From Bizionia sp. (GTDB taxonomy: Bacteria > Bacteroidota > Bacteroidia > Flavobacteriales > Flavobacteriaceae), in contig JAGPVI010000328.1 in NCBI GenBank assembly GCA_018067115.1, forward strand, positions 1 through 9,334: a DNA stretch of 9,334 nucleotides, given 5' to 3'. Both the position numbers and the translations under genes were made by a program. The notes beneath the pieces were generated by a model that worked only from the letters and a program-made list of their open reading frames with translations, was not told the origin of the DNA and made no database searches. This document shows positions 6,008-9,334 of this stretch, in pieces. Numbering within the stretch: the stretch's first letter is position 1; each line of letters starts with the position of its first letter.

Positions 6008-7465
6008 TTAATTAAAATAATTACTTACGGCAGTAGCTCTTTGAGATAGGTGCGCATTTAATTCGTTTATGGCTACCTGAAAATCTGAACTAGAATTTAG
6101 AAATGAATATCCCTGAATTTCTGAAGTTGCATAAGGCTCTATTAACGCAGAATACGTTGCATATTGACCTTGCATAGTACCTGTATTAAAAGCACCATCT
6201 ACCACATCTTGAACATAGGCGTCGTATTTCGCCTTGTAAACTGCATCAGCATATAAATGTGATATTAAAGGCCACTCGGTTGCATTAACATCCGAAAAAT
6301 CGAGTTCCGGGGACCCTCCCAATTTACCTTCCTGTAGCGCTTCATTATTATCCCAAGGTATCCACGTTAACTTACTGTTTTCCGGATTATTATATAAAAA
6401 ATAGTTATGAGACATTCGTCCATAGGTGTCCCAATTTTGAACAACCGTATTTGTCGCTAAATATTTTAAAAACACCTCGGTATCGAAAACGGCTTCTAGG
6501 TTTGTACGCCACGCGACAGCATCTGTTGTTCTAGAATCATCATGTAGTATATTTAATAGTGCATTTACATCTGTAAAATCTGCTTCATCCTCATTGGTTT
6601 TCTTTACATACTCATTTTCTGCATAAGATCCCGCTGCAAAAGTTGCCGCATCTCCATCAGGCTTGTATAAGTTTCCATTATTATTTGTAAACTGCTCGTC
6701 TATAACGGTATCGTCAACCTCTTCAACTAAAGTGTATAGCCCAAAATAAATTGGTCCCTCGCCATGGTCCACATAAACCGTATAAAAAGCCGTATGCGAT
6801 ACCGCTAATCCAGCATTCTTGAAGATATCTGCAGTAACTTTTTCGCGCAACATAGATTTGTCGTCATAGTTGTTTTTTAGGCTTAATTTTTTAAAACCAT
6901 AAAAACGTTGATTATTGATTTGCGGATAATCATCTTCAAATTCATCGAAATCTAGTTTTAAGGAAAGCTTTAAAATTCCTGCTTGCCAGCTCGATTGCAG
7001 ACTAGAATTACCTTTAAAACGAACTCCCACTCTATACCATTCCTTACCTTTATAAAAAACTTCTGCTGGAACAAAAACAGGGTTTTCGGTAGTGGTATTT
7101 TCATCTGGAATACCGCCGCCTGGAGGTCCGCCGCCACCTGGAGGGCCACCTTGTCCTGCTGCTCCAAAAGGCCCATAAAGACTTGTCATATTATCTAACA
7201 TCGTTTGCCAGCGCGCTTCGGTAATAACTATATCTAATCTTTTCACAGCTGTATCATCAAACACTTCATCGAAATTGGGGTTTGCGTCTTTACTATGTGT
7301 TTCTGCAGTCCAATCTGTAGCTTCAAAATTAGAATCGTCTACAACTTCTTCCTCCGTGTTTACAGCTGCTTCATTGTCGTCACTGCACGATGAGAAGGAA
7401 AATAGTACCGTATTAAATACTAAAGCCAGAAATAATAATTTGGTGTATTGTCTTTTAAGTTTCAT
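6008..7465 (-). CDS. CotH kinase family lipoprotein
   Basis: The 485-residue protein begins with a lipoprotein signal (lipobox FSSC, Cys27) and an acidic tether rich in Asp, Glu and Asn. A Gly/Pro stretch (104-120, GQGGPPGGGGPPGGGIP) follows. The CotH fold (PF08757) starts with 'VGVRFKGNSSLQSSW' (146-160). 'YGFKKLSLKNNYDDKSMLREK' (189-209) and 'YFGLYTLVEEVDD' (240-252) come next. Then 'NWDTYGRMSHNYFLY' (344-358) and 'LTWIPWDNNEAL' (366-377) carry the Asp and Asn residues that correspond to the catalytic and metal-binding positions. Characterised CotH proteins are secreted protein kinases with an atypical kinase fold, first seen in spore coats; here the substrate is unknown. The gene follows the EF-hand gene by 26 bases. 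Three stop codons in a row end the frame (TAA, TAA, TAG). Confidence 0.9.
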   Translation of the reverse strand: MKLKRQYTKLLFLALVFNTVLFSFSSCSDDNEAAVNTEEEVVDDSNFEATDWTAETHSKDANPNFDEVFDDTAVKRLDIVITEARWQTMLDNMTSLYGPFGAAGQGGPPGGGGPPGGGIPDENTTTENPVFVPAEVFYKGKEWYRVGVRFKGNSSLQSSWQAGILKLSLKLDFDEFEDDYPQINNQRFYGFKKLSLKNNYDDKSMLREKVTADIFKNAGLAVSHTAFYTVYVDHGEGPIYFGLYTLVEEVDDTVIDEQFTNNNGNLYKPDGDAATFAAGSYAENEYVKKTNEDEADFTDVNALLNILHDDSRTTDAVAWRTNLEAVFDTEVFLKYLATNTVVQNWDTYGRMSHNYFLYNNPENSKLTWIPWDNNEALQEGKLGGSPELDFSDVNATEWPLISHLYADAVYKAKYDAYVQDVVDGAFNTGTMQGQYATYSALIEPYATSEIQGYSFLNSSSDFQVAINELNAHLSQRATAVSNYFN

Positions 7466-7491
7466 TTCTTTTTATTTTATAATTTTAGCTT

Positions 7492-7830
7492 TTAATTTTT
7501 CCTTTTAGACCCCTTCTTTGCCTTTGGCGCTTTCTCAAATTCCTTTTCTGTGATAAAGCCATCTTCATTAGTATCTACTTTATCAAAACTTTCTTTTAAA
7601 GGTCCTTTTACTTCTGTTTTCGTAAGCTTTCCATCTTCGTTTTTATCCATCTCCTTTAGCAATTGAGAAAAGCTAGGCGGTCCTTTTTTATCATTGTTTC
7701 TTTCGCCTTGGGCGCTAGAGATTATAGAAAAACCTATACATAAGATTACTGTTGCCACTAATGTTTTTAATGGTACAATCTTACTTTTTCTATTGTCGTT
7801 ACTACCGTTTGTTTTCTTATCTGAATTCAT
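7492..7830 (-). CDS. Exported EF-hand protein
   Basis: The 112-residue protein has a basic N-terminus, a hydrophobic segment (about 20-37) and a likely signal-peptidase site after ISSA-QG near residue 40. The mature part contains two canonical 12-residue EF loops, DKNEDGKLTKTE (62-73) and DTNEDGFITEKE (86-97). Both have Asp at position 1, Asp at 5, Gly at 6 and the bidentate Glu at 12, so calcium binding is expected. A lysine-rich tail (KAPKAKKGSKRKN) ends it. The gene is first in an operon with the CotH gene 26 bases downstream, suggesting a calcium sensor or partner of the kinase-like protein. It diverges from the sensor-kinase gene across a 170-base region containing a paired direct repeat. 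The signal type could alternatively be an uncleaved anchor. Confidence 0.88.
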   Translation of the reverse strand: MNSDKKTNGSNDNRKSKIVPLKTLVATVILCIGFSIISSAQGERNNDKKGPPSFSQLLKEMDKNEDGKLTKTEVKGPLKESFDKVDTNEDGFITEKEFEKAPKAKKGSKRKN

Positions 7831-7863
7831 ACTATTCGTTTTAATGTTCTAATTATTAGATTA

Positions 7864-7896
7864 CAAAGTTTGCAAAAAGATATATACCCATTTTAG
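7864..7896 (-). promoter_or_regulatory. Candidate promoter of the EF-hand/CotH operon
   Basis: Minus-strand AAACTTTG (7864-7871) matches the -7 consensus TAnnTTTG except at one position. The expected -33 region (about 7889-7896) has no TTTG, as is common for activator-dependent promoters. The proximal 14-bp repeat ends at 7898, immediately upstream. An alternative -7 is TATCTTTT (7875-7882). Confidence 0.35.
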
Positions 7897-7897
7897 G

Positions 7898-7932
7898 TTT
7901 TAAGTGAATGAGCAACTCTTTTAAGTGAATGA
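7898..7932. promoter_or_regulatory. Paired 14-bp direct repeat, candidate LytTR operator
   Basis: TTTTAAGTGAATGA occurs twice without mismatch, at 7898-7911 and 7919-7932, with starts 21 bp apart (two helical turns). LytTR-domain regulators such as AgrA bind two short direct repeats with this spacing, usually just upstream of the -35 region. Here the pair lies just upstream of the candidate EF-hand/CotH promoter, and a response regulator of apparent LytTR type is encoded divergently. The repeats are seen directly; the regulator assignment is inferred. Confidence 0.6.
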
Positions 7933-8020
7933 TTAGTTTTGCCCTATGAAAGGCGTTTAAACAAGCCGTAAAAGGAAAGTTTTCAGTACTTAAAAGAAAA
8001 AAATGTGTTTAATTTGTGTT

Positions 8021-9025
8021 ATGAAAAGACACATTTTAGTAATTGTTCAAATAATTTTATGGCTAGTAATATGGTTTATAATTGGCTTAAATAATGATAA
8101 CTTTAATCGCTTTATCGTTAGAAACTGGGCGGCATTTACAATTCAAATAGTATTAATTTTTGCTGTATCTTACTTTTTAGCAGACCGCTGGTTGTTTAAA
8201 AAAAAGTATCTTACTTTTATAGCTGTCTCCATTGTTTTAATTCTGGGATTTGCTTTTCTTTCTGCCGAATTTTTAATGCCAAACCATCAAATAGGCCGTG
8301 TAATGCCAATAGGCCCAAGACCTCCATCGCCCATTTTAGTGCATATTTTACTTATTTCTGTCGCTTATTTTATTAGCACCCTGCTCATGATGTTTATGGA
8401 AAACCAAAGAAAGGAAGCGCTGCTAGAAATGCAAAAAACTGAATTAATAGCCAGTGAATTGAAGTTTCTAAAAATGCAGATTAATCCGCATTTTCTTTTT
8501 AATTCACTGAACAATATTTATGCTCTATCCATATCAAATTCTGAAAAAACGCCAGAAAGCATTCACTCTCTTTCTGAAATGCTACGTTATGTAATTTACG
8601 ATTGCGAAAGACCGAAAGTACCTATCGAGAAAGAAATACAGTATATTGAAAACTTTATCGAATTATTTAAATTGCGAAGCAGTAAATCTTTCAACATAAG
8701 CTTCACAAATGATATAACAAACAAATTTGTAGGTGTAGCTCCTATGCTGTTTATAATTTATATTGAAAACGCTTTTAAACACAGTGGATTAGAAAAAAGA
8801 GGCGACGCTTTTGTGTCTATAAAATTGCAATCGGAAAACGATATCATCACTTTCTGTGTCGAGAATAGTGTGCCTAAAAAAAGGATTAGTAAGGATGAAA
8901 GTAGCGGAATCGGACTTCAAAACGCAAAAAAACGTCTAGAAATAAGCTACCCCGGCAAACATAAATTAACAATAGAAACCGCTCCTAACTTTAAAATTAA
9001 TTTAAAGCTTTATCCAAATGCATAA
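8021..9025 (+). CDS. LytS-type sensor histidine kinase
   Basis: I prefer the ATG at 8021 (334 residues, beginning MKRHIL), which puts a basic residue pair before the first helix; an in-frame ATG at 8003 would add MCLICV. Four membrane helices lie at roughly 4-23, 37-56, 65-84 and 103-124, with a Pro/Arg-rich loop (PIGPRPPSP) between helices 3 and 4. The His_kinase domain (PF06580) follows. 'LKFLKMQINPHFLFNSLNNI' contains the phospho-acceptor His157, 'YIENAFKHS' is the N box, and 'SSGIGLQNAKKRLE' is the glycine-rich ATP lid. No separate sensor domain is present, so the helices and loop presumably sense the signal. The response-regulator gene overlaps its stop by eight bases, so the pair is co-transcribed and translationally coupled. 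Confidence 0.92.
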   Translation: MKRHILVIVQIILWLVIWFIIGLNNDNFNRFIVRNWAAFTIQIVLIFAVSYFLADRWLFKKKYLTFIAVSIVLILGFAFLSAEFLMPNHQIGRVMPIGPRPPSPILVHILLISVAYFISTLLMMFMENQRKEALLEMQKTELIASELKFLKMQINPHFLFNSLNNIYALSISNSEKTPESIHSLSEMLRYVIYDCERPKVPIEKEIQYIENFIELFKLRSSKSFNISFTNDITNKFVGVAPMLFIIYIENAFKHSGLEKRGDAFVSIKLQSENDIITFCVENSVPKKRISKDESSGIGLQNAKKRLEISYPGKHKLTIETAPNFKINLKLYPNA

Positions 9026-9334
9026 ACTAAATTGTATAGTAATAGATGATGAAGAATTAGCTAGAGGCTTAATAAAAACCTACATCGAGAAAGTTGATTT
9101 TTTAGAATGCATAGCAAGTTTTGAAAACGCATTAGAAGCCTTGCCGTTATTAAAAACGTCTAAAGTAGATTTATTGTTTTTAGACATTCAAATGCCAGAT
9201 ATAAAAGGTACTGATTTTGCAGAACTTATCAATTCGACCTTTACACGAATTATTTTCACTACAGCTTATTCCGAATACGCCCTTAAAGGCTTCGAATTGA
9301 ATGCTTTAGATTATTTAGTAAAACCCATTACTTT
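9018..9334 (+). CDS. Response regulator, receiver domain (LytTR type expected), cut by window edge
   Basis: The ATG at 9018 overlaps the kinase stop, and 105 codons are visible before the edge. The receiver domain is intact: acidic pair Asp10/Asp11, phospho-acceptor Asp56 in 'LLFLDIQMPDIKGTDF', Thr81/Thr82 in FTTAYSEYA, and Lys102 in 'NALDYLVKPI'. The 'YSEYALKGFELNALDYLVKPI' ending is characteristic of Bacteroidota receivers joined to a LytTR DNA-binding domain, and LytS-type kinases normally pair with such regulators. The output domain itself lies outside the window, so the LytTR assignment is an inference. It is the likely binder of the paired repeat at 7898-7932. Confidence 0.88.
   Translation, partial: MHKLNCIVIDDEELARGLIKTYIEKVDFLECIASFENALEALPLLKTSKVDLLFLDIQMPDIKGTDFAELINSTFTRIIFTTAYSEYALKGFELNALDYLVKPIT

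Noticed and set aside
6970..7176. 68-codon minus-strand frame inside the CotH gene
   Set aside because: It overlaps a well-supported CotH domain in another frame, has no family features and no start signal.
7952..7967. GTTTAAAC palindrome flanked by GGC and GCC upstream of the sensor kinase
   Set aside because: It is short and AT-rich, and nothing links it to a regulator; the nearby 14-bp direct repeat is the stronger signal.

Overview
The window looks like chromosome from a member of the Flavobacteriaceae (Bacteroidota). The evidence is low GC, Bacteroidota-type promoter-like boxes, almost no Shine-Dalgarno sequences, many short exported lipoproteins, and flavobacterial families (YHYH, SCO, MORN_2/YwqK-like, a DUF6090-like protein, CotH, LytS/LytTR). 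No genus can be assigned from the sequence alone.

Layout. (1) Positions 1-420 hold the N-terminal 140 codons of a Fic-family protein on the minus strand, cut by the window edge. (2) Positions 421-1158 contain no gene but are structured. There is a plus-strand promoter-like pair, four GAACAC words at exact 12-bp spacing, a 9-bp inverted repeat, the 3' half of a tRNA with a CAT anticodon (872-913), the tRNA's rho-independent terminator (928-958), and a second 12-bp copy of the tRNA core (982-993). I read this as the distal attachment site of an element integrated in a tRNA-Met gene. The Fic side is the element and the side to the right is the original chromosome. (3) 1159-1581 is a small four-helix membrane protein with an unusually good Shine-Dalgarno sequence. 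(4) 4946-1754, read leftwards, is an apparent operon: a possible 32-residue peptide, a YHYH lipoprotein, a MORN_2-repeat lipoprotein, a SCO1/SenC copper-type thioredoxin-fold lipoprotein, and a second, larger YHYH lipoprotein. (5) 5138-5890 is a DUF6090-like single-pass membrane protein. (6) 7830-6008, read leftwards, is a two-gene operon: an exported EF-hand protein and a CotH-kinase-like lipoprotein, closed by a hairpin terminator. (7) Divergent from it, 8021-9334 encodes a LytS-type sensor kinase and an overlapping response regulator, cut by the window edge.

How they fit together. The 170-bp divergent region between the EF-hand gene and the kinase carries two perfect 14-bp direct repeats 21 bp apart. 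This is the two-helical-turn geometry expected for a LytTR-type regulator, placed just upstream of a plausible EF-hand/CotH promoter. The inferred unit is a two-component system controlling a cell-surface calcium-binding protein plus kinase-fold protein. The neighbouring YHYH/SCO operon looks like envelope metal chemistry. Whether the two are functionally linked cannot be told from sequence.
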